Assembly: GCA_958496175.1 (NCBI GenBank)
Contig: OY292274.1
Coordinates: 46,944,630-47,008,629 of the forward strand
Direction: 5' to 3'
DNA from: Sisyra terminalis
Taxonomy: Eukaryota; Arthropoda; Insecta; Neuroptera; Sisyridae
Length of the DNA stretch: 64,000 nt
Numbering within the stretch: position 1 is the first letter of the stretch; each line of letters begins with the position of its first letter. The notes beneath the pieces are model-generated. The model did not search any database, had not been told where the DNA came from, and saw only the letters and a list, made by a program, of their open reading frames with translations. The translations under genes were made by a program, and so were the position numbers. This document shows, piece by piece, positions 50,261 through 63,765 of the stretch.

Positions 50261-51677
50261 ATGTTGGAGTTTAACGATAAAGCTATGAAGACGGTCTGGA
50301 AAATTTGGTTTCCCATTGTGGTCAATTCCATGATGTCAATTGTTAGCTATTCAATCACAATCCGATTGATTCCAAAGTTGAAAAATAGCTTCATCAAGGC
50401 AAATTTATTCGGGATTGACGTTAATAAACGGACGCACGATAAAATGTATAACTTCGGACAACTGTTGAAATTTATTTAAAAGTAAAGATTTTCTTGGATT
50501 TTAGACCAGAGGCGTTGGGAGTTGCATCTGGGTGTGTGTTTTTGATAATGCTGTTCCTTTTCATACCAATTCCTTTTAGTTCAAGTATATTTGAAAAAAA
50601 TGATTTTCCTCATGATGAGGTAACAAGTTGAATATGTTACAGAAGGGTCAAAGTTTTAAATTAAAAATTTAGTTTGTAGAACTAATTTCTGCTTTGCTTT
50701 CAATATGTTGTATGCTTCTATTGGGCTTCGCTGACGATGTTTTAGATTTGAAATGGCGACATAAAGTACTATTACCTACCATCGCATCGTTGCCTCTTTT
50801 AATGGTTTACTATGTGAATTTCAACTCGACAACGATCATCGTGCCAAAACCTTTTCGACCATATTTTGGCCAATCGGTCGAAATTGGAGTGTTGTATTAT
50901 GTATATATGGGGATGCTGGCAGTTTTTTGTACAAATGCTATCAATATCTTAGCGGGTATCAACGGATTGGAAGCAGGACAGAGTATTGTTATTGCCTTAT
51001 CGATAACAATTTTCAATTTGGTTGAGTTGTCGGGAGATCTGTGGAAGGCGCATCAATTTAGCTTATATTTTATGTTGCCGTATATTGCTACATCTTTAGC
51101 ACTTCTGCGTCATAATTGGTAAATAAAAAACTTACAATTCGAATAAAATTTTAATATCTTGGTTTATACTCAATATACCTTTATTTTTAGGTATCCATCA
51201 AAAGTTTTCGTCGGCGATACATTCTGCTATTTTTCGGGGATGACTTTCGCCGTTGTCGGAATCCTAGGGCACTTCAGTAAAACGGCATTACTATTTTTCA
51301 TTCCTCAAGTTTTCAATTTTCTCTATTCGATTCCTCAACTCTTTCACATTGTGCCTTGTCCACGTCACCGGATGCCACGTTTCAACTCGAAAACCGATAA
51401 GTTGGAGCCGAGTGTGACAAATTTTAAAAAGTCTGAATTGTCGATTTTAGGCAGATTTATCGTAAATGTCTTGAAACTATTGCGACTAGTTAAATATAAT
51501 GAGAAAAATGACTATGTTACGATCAATAACTTAACAATAATCAATTTTATTTTAATTTATATGGGACCAATGCACGAAGCGAGGCTTACAACAATATTGA
51601 TTTTGATTCAAATTTTTTGCAGTGTTATTGCGTTTGTAGTTCGATATCCCTTAGCGTCATTAATGTATGATGTATAA
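50261..51677 (+). CDS. DPAGT1: DPAGT1/Alg7, UDP-GlcNAc:dolichyl-P GlcNAc-1-P transferase
   Basis: Exons 50261-50445, 50505-50619, 50673-51118 and 51191-51677 (TAA) sum to 1233 nt, 410 aa (human 408). Introns are 53-72 bp. The enzyme makes GlcNAc-PP-dolichol, the first step of the N-glycan precursor, in the ER membrane and is the target of tunicamycin. Visible family signatures are [15 protein letters not shown] (Asp-rich motif), [49 protein letters not shown] and CPRHRMPRF. Many hydrophobic segments fit the ten-TM topology. The C-terminus SLMYDV matches the family end. The gene lies about 1.1 kb downstream of the FAM185A-like gene on the same strand. Confidence 0.97.
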
Positions 51678-51777
51678 TTGTTGATTTGCTTCGTTTTGTT
51701 AAATTTTAAGACAGAGCTTTATTTAAATTGAAACAAAAAATATATTAAATATCTTTTCGTTTTATTACATTCAAAAA

Positions 51778-52904
51778 TTAGTTATCCTTTTCTGATTTTC
51801 GATAAGTTTTTTCTATCACTTGGCTGATTTTTCTGGAATTCTTCCTTGATTTGGAACAGGAAATCACGTCGTCTGAAGCAAAACAGATAATAGGTAAGTT
51901 TTTCAATTTATTTTTTCAGTCAAATTGGACTAACATATTTATCCGTCCAAAAAACTTCAATAAAAGTACCGTTTTATATTACACCCGTCAAATATTGCTT
52001 TATGAAGATTTTCCAAGCAACCCTTTGCAACAAAAGAGAAGATACGATATTAAACTTGAGTTTACAAATAAATCGCGCTTTGAATAAAAAAAAAACAGTT
52101 GAAAATGAAACGATGCCAATTATTGATGTCGCTCAAATTAGGAACATGAGGTCTTATTATTTTTAATATGAACTACTTTTAGTTTTCCATCCTTAATCAC
52201 ATATCTTAACTGGCTGTTAACATATCCATTTTCTGTTATTAACAACACGGAATTGTTTTTTTTTTCTTTTTTATTTACAATAAGAGATAATACGCAGTCC
52301 ATGTAGTCCTTCGGGATAAGAATAAACCTAAGGAATAGTCTGAGGCTGTGTTGGGTCGACGGTAATTTTGAATACTTTTCCATACTTATTTGGAGAAATA
52401 CATGTAAAATTTAAATTTGGACAATTATTCTTCATATGACAATTCATATCAATGAAATCCAAAGTGTTGAAAATTGATTTCGATTATATACATCAACTAA
52501 ACGGATTGAACTTAGACTGCCGTTAAAATTTATTAGTTTGGGGATATAGTTTCTGAAAAAATATTTTATTAAAATTTCCAATCGAAAAAAATATATTACG
52601 AAGGAACTGTTTTAAGATTATTTCTAATGTGAATTAAATTCGATGATTTAGTGTTTTAACTAGTATGGAAGAATTCGAAACTAAGAACACGAAAACCAAT
52701 AAACCTGAACATTTAAATTCGCCAACATTCGCTCACCTTCTTATATTCGTGAAAGAAGTCACTGGCAATGTCCTCATTGGACTTATTATTAGAAATTATG
52801 ATTGTATTAATTCCAAATTTTTTATCATTACTTATGAAAAAATTGAATTTAAGCAATCCAACTATAAACCCCCTTTCGTTACACCTATTCTCAAGTTGAT
52901 ATGA
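51778..52904. other. Unresolved region with exon-like segments, mostly minus strand
   Basis: I could not assemble a gene here, but several pieces look coding. On the minus strand, 51778-51872 follows a GCTTCAG acceptor and ends in TAA (tail SRKNSRKISQVIEKTYRKS). The 81-codon ORF 52138-52383 starts at ATG (MEKYSKLPSTQ). A segment ending at about 52732 reads ASDFFHEYKK and then a strong donor GTGAGC. On the plus strand, an ATG ORF at 52665-52904 (79 aa, MEEFETKNTKTNKPEH) overlaps the last of these. These may be exons of one unknown minus-strand gene convergent with DPAGT1, or decayed coding sequence. No family was recognised. Confidence 0.25.
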
Positions 52905-54110
52905 CACAAAATAATTTTAAGATTTTTAGTTAAAGCTTAAATTTTACATTGGCAATTTAATTTTACTTCGCAAAACTCGCTCGCCTAGCCGAGCGAAGTA
53001 AGCAAGGAAATGATAGTGAGAGAAGCGAGAAGAAGCTTGTAGTTATTATAGTACTCTTACGATTCTTCCTATAAAATTTAAAATTAATTTTATTTACACA
53101 ATATATTTGTAAAATTTATATTAGCAATTAAAAATCCGTAAATTGAATTATTTTTGATCATGTAAACAATCTGCGAACAATAAGATTAAAAGTTTTAACT
53201 TCATGATTGTTACAAAGAAAGTATTTGCGCCTTAGTAAAAATATAAAAAAATAATCAATTTATTAAATTGATTGTTATCCAAACATATATATTGATTACA
53301 TTTGAATTTAACTAAGGAGCAAATGCAATTTATCATTTGTTACGGATATAACTCAGATAAAATAAATTATTTAATTAATGGACTTAATGGAACATTAAAA
53401 ATGATAAATATAGAAACGAAGTAACTAGAGGTAACCCAGTATAAACTTCGATCCGTGAATAAATCAGTCCATAATGAAAATTTAGCCGCAAAAAAGAAAA
53501 GTATAGCATAATAAAATTAAATTAATAAAAATTCGCGAATTAAATTGAAAACAAAGTAGAAAAAACAACGTTGCCAGATTTGAGTGTGCTAAAATGGACT
53601 TGAGTCCAATTACCAAACTTTTTCTAAAGTTCTCAAAATCCGACGTGCCTGATCCAAGCTTATACCGATTTTTCCTTATAATGGCATATTTTGTCAACAA
53701 ATTTAAAAAAAAATGCCAGAACGTGAGTAGTAATGCGAAAAAAAATAGGTTTTTAATCGAGTATTATTACTCTATTTTAATAAAGTTTTAGTCGTATTTA
53801 GTTTTACGGGTTTTACTGTTTATTATTTAATCATTATTTAACCGATGGAACCGATGTAACCTTTTGAATTTTTTAAATTTAGTTCTTAAATATCTAGAGC
53901 ATTGCGCATGTAAAAACTTATGTAAGAAATACGCGATTTATTTTCGTTCATTTGAGTCATTTTTTGCGCACTATAAATTGTCATTCAAAACCTCGTGGCG
54001 TAAATTTGCAATATTTACAACACGAATTTCAAAAGCAATTAACATGTGATTCTAAAAACTTATCGAAAAATACGTTTAGTAAAATTAAAATAATTATTTT
54101 TTTTCTAGTG
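52905..54110. other. Intergenic stretch with repeats upstream of DPH3
   Basis: It contains a short palindromic patch (CGCTCGCCTAGCCGAGCG at about 52978) and a truncated MITE at 53455-53607. The DPH3 leader is spliced: a TTTTTTTTCTAG acceptor ends 2 nt before the ATG, so its promoter and first exon lie within this region. No other coding exon was recognised. Confidence 0.4.
53455..53607. mobile_element. Truncated MITE, TCAAGTCC family
   Basis: The body (AGTCCATAATGAAAATTTAG) and right arm (AACGTTGCCAGATTTGA, then GGACTTGAG) match the complete copy at 2175-2396. The left terminal inverted repeat is missing. Confidence 0.6.
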
Positions 54111-54482
54111 ATGTCTATTTATCACGACGAAATTGAAATCGAAGACTTTGAATACGACGAGGAGAGTGAAACCTATTTCTACCCGTGTCCTTGTGGCGAT
54201 CAATTTCAAATCACAAAAGTAACATTTTTAAATTCACTCATATTTTTTATTTTATACTATTTTCCAATTTTAGGAAGAACTCCAGAATGGAGAAGAAGTC
54301 GCAACATGTCCAAGCTGTTCATTGATTATCAAAGTTATTTATGATAAGGTACGACCGGCCGTAATAAAATTGAATAAAAAAATATTTATATTTTTGATTT
54401 TTAGGAAAATTTTGAAAGTTTGGAAAAAGAAGAAGAGGAAGAAAAAATAATTACACCTGTAGAACAAGTTGTCAAGCAGTAA
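54111..54482 (+). CDS. DPH3: DPH3, CSL zinc-finger diphthamide biosynthesis protein
   Basis: Exons 54111-54218, 54274-54348 and 54405-54482 (TAA) give 261 nt, 86 aa (human 82). The sequence follows the family closely: [19 protein letters not shown], the metal ligands YPCPCGDQF (Cys26, Cys28) and [16 protein letters not shown] (Cys48, Cys51). DPH3 donates electrons to the DPH1-DPH2 radical enzyme in the first step of diphthamide formation on EF2. In yeast (Kti11) it also serves Elongator-dependent tRNA modification. The acidic C-terminal tail (EKEEEEEK) is a little longer than usual. Its stop codon lies 2 nt before the ATG of the RPC7-like gene. Confidence 0.97.
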
Positions 54483-54484
54483 TA

Positions 54485-55080
54485 ATGTCCCGAGGACGAG
54501 GTTCGAATTACAATCGAGGGCCATCGCTACCTTTTGTAATTCCGGGAGAACCAGCCATTGGACCGGTATTGCATCCGCCACCGCTATATCCTCCAATTGA
54601 TAAAAAACCACCACCTACTAAAGTATTCAAAGAATTTATTTCAAAGAGGAACATTTGTTTTACTATTTTCTTTTTAACTTTTAGTGTGACGTTGATATGG
54701 AATATATGCTTCTTATTGATAGAGTGCTTTTAGATCATTTTAATGAAATGAGCGAATCCCTAGAAACTGTAGCAAAGGAAGAAGAACGTGATAAATCTCT
54801 AAACTTTCTTTGGTCACACATGCCGAAAGAGTTACAATCAAAAGCTAAGGCGAAAGTATTATCAATTAAACCAAATATTATCAATACAGATGCAGAACTT
54901 AGCCGACTTGAAAAACTTGAACGAAAAGCAGGAAATACTGATGAAAAAGACGATATTGAAATTATTGAGGACGAATTCGATGAGGAAATGGACGAAGGAA
55001 CTGATTACGCTAATGATTATTTCGATAATGGTGAAACTTATGAAGAACATGATGATGGAGATAACGGCCCTGTTTATTAA
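54485..55080 (+). CDS. RNA polymerase III subunit RPC7, POLR3G-like
   Basis: Exons 54485-54622 and 54685-55080 (TAA) give 534 nt, 177 aa. The N-terminus is Gly/Arg-rich (MSRGRGSNYNRG), followed by the family's PPPLYPP and KPPPTK segment. EYMLLIDRVL comes next, matching the EYMLALKQE region of POLR3G. The C-terminus is very acidic (DDIEIIEDEFDEEMDE) and ends in YFDNGETYEEHDDGDNGPVY, like the NDYINSYFEDG...ATY end of the human subunit. It is shorter than human POLR3G (223 aa). The subunit belongs to the RPC3-RPC6-RPC7 initiation subcomplex in the nucleus. No room for a promoter or poly(A) site exists between it and DPH3, so both are probably on one transcript. Confidence 0.82.
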
Positions 55081-55367
55081 ATGTTAATATAGTTATCAAT
55101 TAAAAGCGTGTACATATTTATAAAAGAAAAATATATTTATCTAAAGATTACGGTTTCTTTTTTCATTGCCCTAACCTAAAAATAATAATTTACTTCATAA
55201 TTGGTGTAAATAAAAATACGTGACGCTTTAAATTATACCCATAAACATAAGAACCTACTAGGTATTTTTGAATTTTCTTTTTTGGCAATTTTGCAACTGC
55301 AATATTGTTTAAATTAATGACTTGACAAAATTTTTAATTAGAATTGTAAATTTTTAAAATTGTAAAA

Positions 55368-57151
<1,784 letters not shown>

Positions 57152-57160
57152 CGTTTGTTA

Positions 57161-57176
57161 AATAAAATTCTTTATT
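57161..57176. terminator. Back-to-back poly(A) signals of ALAD (+) and TMEM126-like (-)
   Basis: AATAAA on + at 57161-57166 and AATAAA on - (TTTATT, 57171-57176) lie 4 nt apart. They sit in the 39 bp between the two stop codons. With normal cleavage 10-30 nt downstream, each mRNA would end near or inside the other's last codons. Confidence 0.65.
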
Positions 57177-57190
57177 AAGAAGAAACTATT

Positions 57191-58016
57191 TTACACATTA
57201 ATGTTTAACTCATTTTCTACCTGCTTTTCTAGTTGATTGAGCTTTTGTTGAAGCTTGCAATAATAACTATATTCTAAATAAGTAAATCCCATTGCGGCAA
57301 TCGCTTGAAAAGCTATATTGTAGGTAAGTGGACGTATGATTGGTTTAACCAACCGTTTCCACAAAAGAAAAACTTCCTTTGGTTGTTCTTGGATTGAAGG
57401 CATTTTATAGGTGTTGTATCTGAGAGCAAACTAAAATTTTTGTTTTAAATACAATAAAAAAATACGATATAAACTGTTAAGTTACATTAAAAGTGGCTAA
57501 TGGAGCTGTAATGAAAGGAAAAACTGTGCTGAAAGCAACTTGCATTGCCGCGGCTTTCATTTCAATGCATACCGGACAGCTTTTGAGAAGAAAAATATCT
57601 GATAGTATCATCTAAAAAAAAAGTAAGTTTTTTTTGGAGGAATTTAACTCTTGGTTTGTTTTACTTCTTGATGTAGTAAGCATGAAAATAATGAAGGAAT
57701 GACAACCATTGGTATGTAGGTTGATAACCGGCCATACATTCCCAGTCGTAGTCTTTGACGGAAATGATTGTTTATATATAATCCCGAAAGTCCACTGAAG
57801 ACTCCCAAAACTGAAAATCCATATTTGAACGGCCAACTAAAATAAAAAATATCAATAGCCGGATATATTTTGTGTTTGATGAATTAGCATTTACACATCC
57901 GATCTTGATTCCCAACTACGTATTACATCCCACTGATATTTAACAGCATCGGATTCGGACAAGACTACGGCGTCCGAAGGGATGGAATCTCTTGTGGTCG
58001 TCAAGTGTAATGCCAT
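57191..58016 (-). CDS. TMEM126-family mitochondrial inner-membrane protein
   Basis: Exons 58016-57895, 57836-57665, 57611-57486 and 57430-57191 (stop) sum to 660 nt, 219 aa (human TMEM126A 195). The frame fixes the first donor as GT/GTAAAT. The N-terminal part is soluble (MALHLTTTRDSIPSD, SDAVKYQWDVIRSW). Several hydrophobic segments follow: FSVLGVFSGLSGLYIN, TYIPMVVIPSLFSCLL, AAMQVAFSTVFPFITAPLA and NIAFQAIAAMGFTYLEYSYY. A CPVCIE motif corresponds to the CETC-type site in the human protein. Vertebrate TMEM126A and TMEM126B assist complex I assembly, so this is inferred to act there. The match is from fold layout and remembered motifs, so paralogue assignment is open. It is convergent with ALAD. 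Confidence 0.78.
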
Positions 58017-58479
58017 TAAAAACAAATTAATTCATTTAAAAAATTCTGAGCCACCAAAAAATTGTTCCAATCAAACCATAATTTTTATTATTTTTTATCA
58101 AAAAAGTTAATAAAGTGACAGAATGAACGAATGGAAACACTTGCCAGTTCCCTTTAATATAACCTTAAAAACCGGTAGAATATAATGTAAATCATGCAAT
58201 GTTTAAACTTATGTAAGAGTGTGTATTTTTAATTACAATAAGACTTTAAAAAAATAATTTAATTAATATACTTTAACAAGTTTTTTGTTAAAATTGCACG
58301 AATCCCAAAAAATTATTGGCTTAGAACGTTTAGAAGGTTAAGAACAGAAAAGGTTCCGGCCGTTCCGGCAATGTATATTTTGATTAAACCAAGAAAAAAT
58401 AATTTATTTTAGTTATTAAAGTACAAAATATATTATTTGATATACGCAAAAAAGTTATTTTTCTTCTTCAAAAAGAAAA

Positions 58480-58842
58480 TCATTTCAAATCTGGAGTGCT
58501 CGAACCTAAGTAACATTTCAAATCGTTAATCGTCGATTGAATAAGTTTAGCCGAAATTGTTGGCATCTGAAGCCGTTTATGGGCTTCATATCTGTGACAA
58601 CCTCCGAAAGAGTAGTAGTAGTTGCCTCCTTCGCGTCCTTTGATCCAGAGAACATCAACTGGAGGAACTTGGTCTCTTTGCGAAGAATCCTGTAACGTTT
58701 CCATCAACGATCGAACCTTTTGCTCGTCCAACTCTGATTGGAATGGTCGAATCAACACACTCATCGGAATCTCATGCACTTCCTCAATTCCAGACGAATG
58801 TATACTTTTGTCCAACGTATGATTATTACAAATTTGAGCCAT
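58480..58842 (-). CDS. SRXN1: Sulfiredoxin
   Basis: A single-exon 120-aa protein. The chosen start is the ATG at 58842 (GGAAAAATGG context); the frame is open further upstream but without another ATG. Family blocks: [32 protein letters not shown], the catalytic [13 protein letters not shown] (Cys82) and the C-terminal [11 protein letters not shown] then [10 protein letters not shown]. It reduces overoxidised (sulfinic) 2-Cys peroxiredoxins with ATP. The length is near the human enzyme (137 aa), which has a longer N-terminus. It lies on the same strand as and upstream of the TMEM126-like gene, about 460 bp away. Confidence 0.97.
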   Translation of the reverse strand: MAQICNNHTLDKSIHSSGIEEVHEIPMSVLIRPFQSELDEQKVRSLMETLQDSSQRDQVPPVDVLWIKGREGGNYYYSFGGCHRYEAHKRLQMPTISAKLIQSTINDLKCYLGSSTPDLK

Positions 58843-58869
58843 TTTTCCGAAAATTCGAACGAGGAACAA

Positions 58870-61070
58870 GTTAAAAAACTATTAGTATGAAATAAATTAA
58901 TTCACTCGTTTAATTTATATCAATTCTAAAGCATTGATTTTTTACTTATTGTTTATCTATTTATTCATGCACCTATGACTTTTATATTTTGAAATTATCA
59001 TATTAAACGTTGACTTGTTGATTAAAAATAAATAGTATCAAAATGTTTATTAAAAAGGTCAGAACTGATGAATTTTTTAAAATCAATTCGATAGGGAAAC
59101 ATCCAAATTTATTAATTTTACTCAATTATTGACAAGCGTTTAATTAAAATTGGAAAGTATGTTAAAGGGAAGTGGAGACCTTGATAACAATGACTAATAT
59201 ATAAATAGAATAAACGGATGATAAAAAATATTGGAAAATTGGTGAAAAATTATAATCTCTAAAAATTTTATTAGAAGACATAATTTGATACAATAATTAT
59301 ATAGAAAAATATTAAAGCAAGTTTAATAATTTAGAGTTTTGGTATAGATTAAAACTTGTTTTGTTAAAGATTGTAAAAAAAGAAATAAACAAAAATAATT
59401 TTTGAGTTGCGGAAAATTCTTTAAACAACTCAAAAGAATATCATTAGCGAATAGATAAACTTAAATAAAATATTATTTAAATTCTTAAAAGTTTGTATTT
59501 CGAATGGTTGTTCCGTTGATCATTGTTCAATTTGAGATATATCTCATTACTTCGAGTGCGAAGTTTGCGCAAAAATTGTTATGAAATTTTCTACCTAGGA
59601 GTTAAAACCATTAAGAGTTAGGACAACCATAATTAGCTCATGTCCTTTTAAGGGACGTCAATATTTGGCAACGTTGTATTTTCTCTTTTGTTTTCAATTT
59701 TATTCGCGAATAAATTGGGCAATAATGAAATTTGACTCAAGTCCTTTTTAGATCAGTCAAATCTAGCAAAGCCGCATTTTCTACTTTTGTTTTTCATTCT
59801 ATTCGCAATTTTTTTGTTAGTTCAGTTCTAATATCGCATAATTTTCTCTAATAATTAAATTAAAAACAAAGTAGAAAATGCAATATTGCCAGATATTGAT
59901 CGATCTAAAAGGGACTTGAGCCATATAAATCACCATGGCAGTAGTTTTGCATAAATATTTCAATTACTCTGAATGTAAATCTCGTGAAAAGCCTATACAG
60001 GCTATAAAGGCCTATACAGAGGTATATCACACCATTTTTATTTTTCAATAAACAAGTTAATGGTTTACAACAATCAGCTCGTTTTCCTTATTAAAAATCA
60101 TGTGCGGTTAAAATTGCTGAATTGTGCTTTCGGCGAATTGATTTCTGAGGAATTAACCTTTTAAAACGATTCATAATCTCTACTAATGAATAAAACTCTA
60201 GTGCTTGTCTGTACATTTTTATTTTTGGCACAGTTTTTGGATAAATATCCGTTTATGTTATCCAAACTCCAAAATTACTATTATTAAACATATTAAAATC
60301 CCTGATTTAGCTTATGAACAGCAGAATCAATTTTGACAATATTTGGTATTCAAATACTTGTAATTCATTGTTCCAGTTCTTATAGAATATCTATAATTCC
60401 GCAAAAAAAGTTCTACGTAATCGTGTAGGGCATCATTTGATTGGTTTTCAAAAATCAATGACGAAGTGTTATAATAGTTTTCTATTATTTTGAATTAATA
60501 AGAGATTGAGAGTTTGAGATATTATGTTCTCAAAATGTAAAAATCCTGTTTTTGAAATTTAGCAAATTTTTATGGCAGGGAAAATTACATTAATGTCTAT
60601 TTCACGTATTTTACGACAGGCATCATATCTAAACCAAAAAGACCATCAAAATTGTAGTAGTGCCATGCAGACGAAGTCGCTGGTTTCGATTTGTTCTATA
60701 TATATTATAACTAATAAGAAAAAATATTTTACAAAATTGATACAATAAATAATAATTTTTTCCCAATCATGCGACGAGAAAATAATCAGATAATTTAAGG
60801 TACTTTGAAACGCGACTTTCAGCAAATTTTCAACCATTGTTTATTTTATTTAAATGGCAATCCCGTTTAGTTACGATTAATCTTCAAATAAATTATTGAT
60901 TAAATGATAAAAGATCTGATTTTTTATTTCTTTATAATAGCAGCATGCACGAACTTTAAAATCGACTGATAGTAGTTCTTTTGATAAGTTGTTCGTTTTA
61001 CAAATAAAGTTACTTTAAAAAAATAATGGAACATATTGCATTAAAGCAAATAAAAACAACTTTGTATTTT
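58870..61070. other. Intergenic region between SRXN1 and CMTR2
   Basis: It must contain the SRXN1 promoter at the left and the CMTR2 3' UTR at the right; a minus-strand AATAAA (TTTATT) lies near 60922. A nested MITE pair occupies 59636-59922. Nothing else was recognised; the 63-aa frame at 60646-60837 looks like chance. Confidence 0.4.
59636..59922. mobile_element. Nested MITE: one TCAAGTCC element inside another
   Basis: An outer element starts GCTCATGTCCTTTTAAGGGA. At 59733 a fresh terminus (GACTCAAGTCCTTTTTAGA) interrupts it just after AATTGGGCAATAATGAAA. The right end (CTAAAAGGGACTTGAGCC) closes at 59922. Two left ends and one right end show either insertion into an older copy with loss of the outer right arm, or recombination between copies. 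Confidence 0.65.
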
Positions 61071-61076
61071 GAAACA

Positions 61077-63252
61077 TTAAAAATGCTTTCGTTTTCTATT
61101 TAATTGGAATACAACTTTATTGTACATCTTAATAAGTCTAATTTGGTCATTTAAGAACAATGTTTTAGGGTTTAAAAATCGAACTACTGTTCGCTCATAA
61201 GGGATGCATTCTAATTTATCACAATTAAGCTGAAAGACCTTTTGAGTAGATTCAGGAAATGTTGAGATAAACGTACAATTTTGGTTTTGAAAACTTGAGC
61301 TGTTGATGCTATTACATAAATTGAAAACTTTTTGAAGATTTTTAAGGATTTCACTATCGTCACATTGGTAACTTTGAAAAATGAATTCTTTCTTGTATGG
61401 ATCACAGCCGAAATATTTGTATTGCGAGCGTAATGCACAGAGAATGTTAACAGAAAAATAAGTTAACGGTACAAAATTTTTTAGAATCAAATCAAAATGT
61501 GATGATTTTTGGTTCGTTAGGTCTTCCAAGTGACTAATTATCGCGCAAAGACAGTCAATTTCAAATTTGTGGAAGTCGTTCGGTTTGTAAAACGGTAAAC
61601 AATCGATTAAATGTGTGTTTTTGGATAAATTTTCCTCACTATCCAGACAAAATTTTTCGACAATGTTTAAAGAATTGTCGAATCTTTCAACAAACTTACT
61701 GCACGTAATCATGGAGTATTTTCGTCCTACAATAATTTCAAACACTGTAGGTGTCATAGATTTTTTCGACTCAAGAAAGAAAAAATTGCTGTATTTTGTA
61801 AAGCAATCGGCGTCTTTTTGCATCGCTCGATAGTATTTTTGATATAAATGATCATCTTGAGATTTGACCACAAAGAATTTTAAATCGATAGCACGCAATT
61901 TGCACTTACTTGTGACGAAATACTCGCACCAATTGGGCATAAAGCGTAAAGTATTATCGGATAAATCATTTGAGTTGAATGTGGCGAGATTTTGTTCGAT
62001 CGTATTGATTTGCAAATTGGCAAAAAAATCAGCACATTGCGCAACTATTTCTACAAACTCTGATGGTGGATTTAGATTGAAATTTTCTCGGAAAATTTCG
62101 GGGTTTTTATAAAAGTTAATTAAATCGGGCCAGAGAGAATTCAGAATACTAGCGCCTTTGTAATGCTGGCAAATAAAGTAAAGTTCGGAGTTTCCACCTT
62201 TGGATGTAAAAGGCTTGAAGGCTGTTACGTATTTAAAAGAACAATTGATCAAATAAATTGTTGAAATCGTTACCGGTTCGAACATCGTAAACATTTTAAA
62301 AATGAATGTCCCCTCTGAAAAAAAATTGTTTTCAAATTCAATTCAAAAATATATTTATACTAAAAATGCATACCTGTTTCTAAGACAGAAAGTGCGGTTA
62401 TTATTTCACAATATAAAAGATGTGCAGTAGTCATTTCTTGGTTTTCTGGATCTTCGATGCAGTTAACACCTCCATCGGCCGTTACAAGATTTACCTTAAA
62501 ACATACATTTTTAATAAATAATGTATTAACTGAAGTTAAAAATAAATAATACATGTCCTAATTTTTCATTAACTTTACAAATAATATCCACGTAGTTATT
62601 ATAGTTTTTTAAATTCCCTGAATCGTCTTCTCCAAAAATCCAATTTTCACTTGTATTAACGATAAGACGATCGTAATCAACCATTTCCATTAAATTATTT
62701 TCGGGATAATAAGGATTTAATGTACTAGCTAAATAGTGTAACTGAAAAGAAAGATAATTTTGAGTTAAATTTTAAATTGTATTTAAAGTTGTTTAAGTAC
62801 GTTATATTGATGATAGTTGGAAGCCAGAAAGTGGTTCAAAGCCGCAATAAAAGCACCAGGGGCTTCGCACAAGTGCAAAGTTCGTAATTCACTTTGGTTT
62901 ATGATTTGGAAGCTGGAAAGAATTTCGTAAAATTTCATCCAAGCTTGCGTTAACAATTCTGGTTTGATTTTTTTTGCAATCAATTCCATTAATTTCTGAG
63001 TTGGATCTCGTGATTTTGTATGCAAAGACCAAAGATTCAAATCGAATTCACCGGTTTTTGCCCTAACTGCATTTAATTTTTGTTTTATTGCAATTAATTT
63101 TTGGTTGTGTGGTTTTTGTCGGTTAAATGTTTGAATTGATTCGGGCAATTTCCATCTAGAATTAAAAAAAATTAACCAAAAATTTGAAAATTTCGAAACA
63201 AAGATTACTTGGCATTAGCCGTAAAGAAGAACTTTTTGTTAAATTCACTCAT
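61077..63252 (-). CDS. CMTR2: Cap-specific mRNA 2'-O-methyltransferase 2 (CMTR2/FTSJD1)
   Basis: Exons 63252-63209, 63155-62801, 62741-62553, 62494-62374 and 62314-61077 (TAA) sum to 1947 nt, 648 aa (human 770). The N-terminus MSEFNKKFFFTANAKWKLPE joins across the first intron as in the family. The SAM-binding motif LHLCEAPGAF is at 109-117, followed by LASTLNPYYPEN. The catalytic Asp203 is in VNLVTADGG, and a lysine of the K-D-K-E tetrad is Lys243 in FIFKMFTMFE. After that come FKPFTSKGGNSELYFICQHY and a long, less conserved C-terminal half that is shorter than in human. The enzyme adds the 2'-O-methyl group to the second transcribed nucleotide of capped mRNA (cap 2). Confidence 0.95.
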
Positions 63253-63503
63253 TGCTTTTATAATTATTCTTTGCGATTTGTTACTTTAATTAATTTTGCT
63301 TAATTTACTCCATGCCACATTGGTTATCGTGGAAATGTTTACTTTTAAATGCCAAATGTCTAACGAAAATAATCATCCATGATTTTCAGTTCAATGTGAA
63401 TCAATTATTCGCAGGTGTACAGTACCGGATTAAGATATTCTGAGACCCATACATATATAAAATACATGCTTCAATTTGGTGCAAGTCGCTTTTATTGTTA
63501 TTT

Positions 63504-63749
63504 GGCTTAAGTCCCTTTTAGACCGGTCGGCTCAGTACTTTAGCACACCCACAATCTGAAAACGTTGCATTTTCGACTATTTTTTAATTTAATTTGCGAT
63601 TAAATTGGTCCATAATGAAAATTTGACCACAAAAGAGAAAATTATACCATATTAGAATTGAAATAACAAAAATATCGCGAATTAAATTAAAAACAAAGTT
63701 GAAAATGTAACGTTGCCAGATATTGACCGACTTAAAAGGTACTTAAGCC
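63504..63749. mobile_element. Foldback MITE, TCAAGTCC family, complete copy
   Basis: Ends GGCTTAAGTCCCTTTTAGAC and, reverse-complemented, GGCTTAAGTACCTTTTAAGT. The inner arms share ACGTTGC(A) and AATTTGCGATTAAATT-like blocks. The short flanks are both TTATT if one extra base is included at each end, a possible but low-complexity target duplication. It lies about 250 bp upstream of the CMTR2 start. Confidence 0.7.
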
Positions 63750-63765
63750 ATTATTTTATCTGATA

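Noticed and set aside
61864..62112. Plus-strand ORFs within the CMTR2 last exon
   Set aside because: Antisense shadows of the CMTR2 coding frame.
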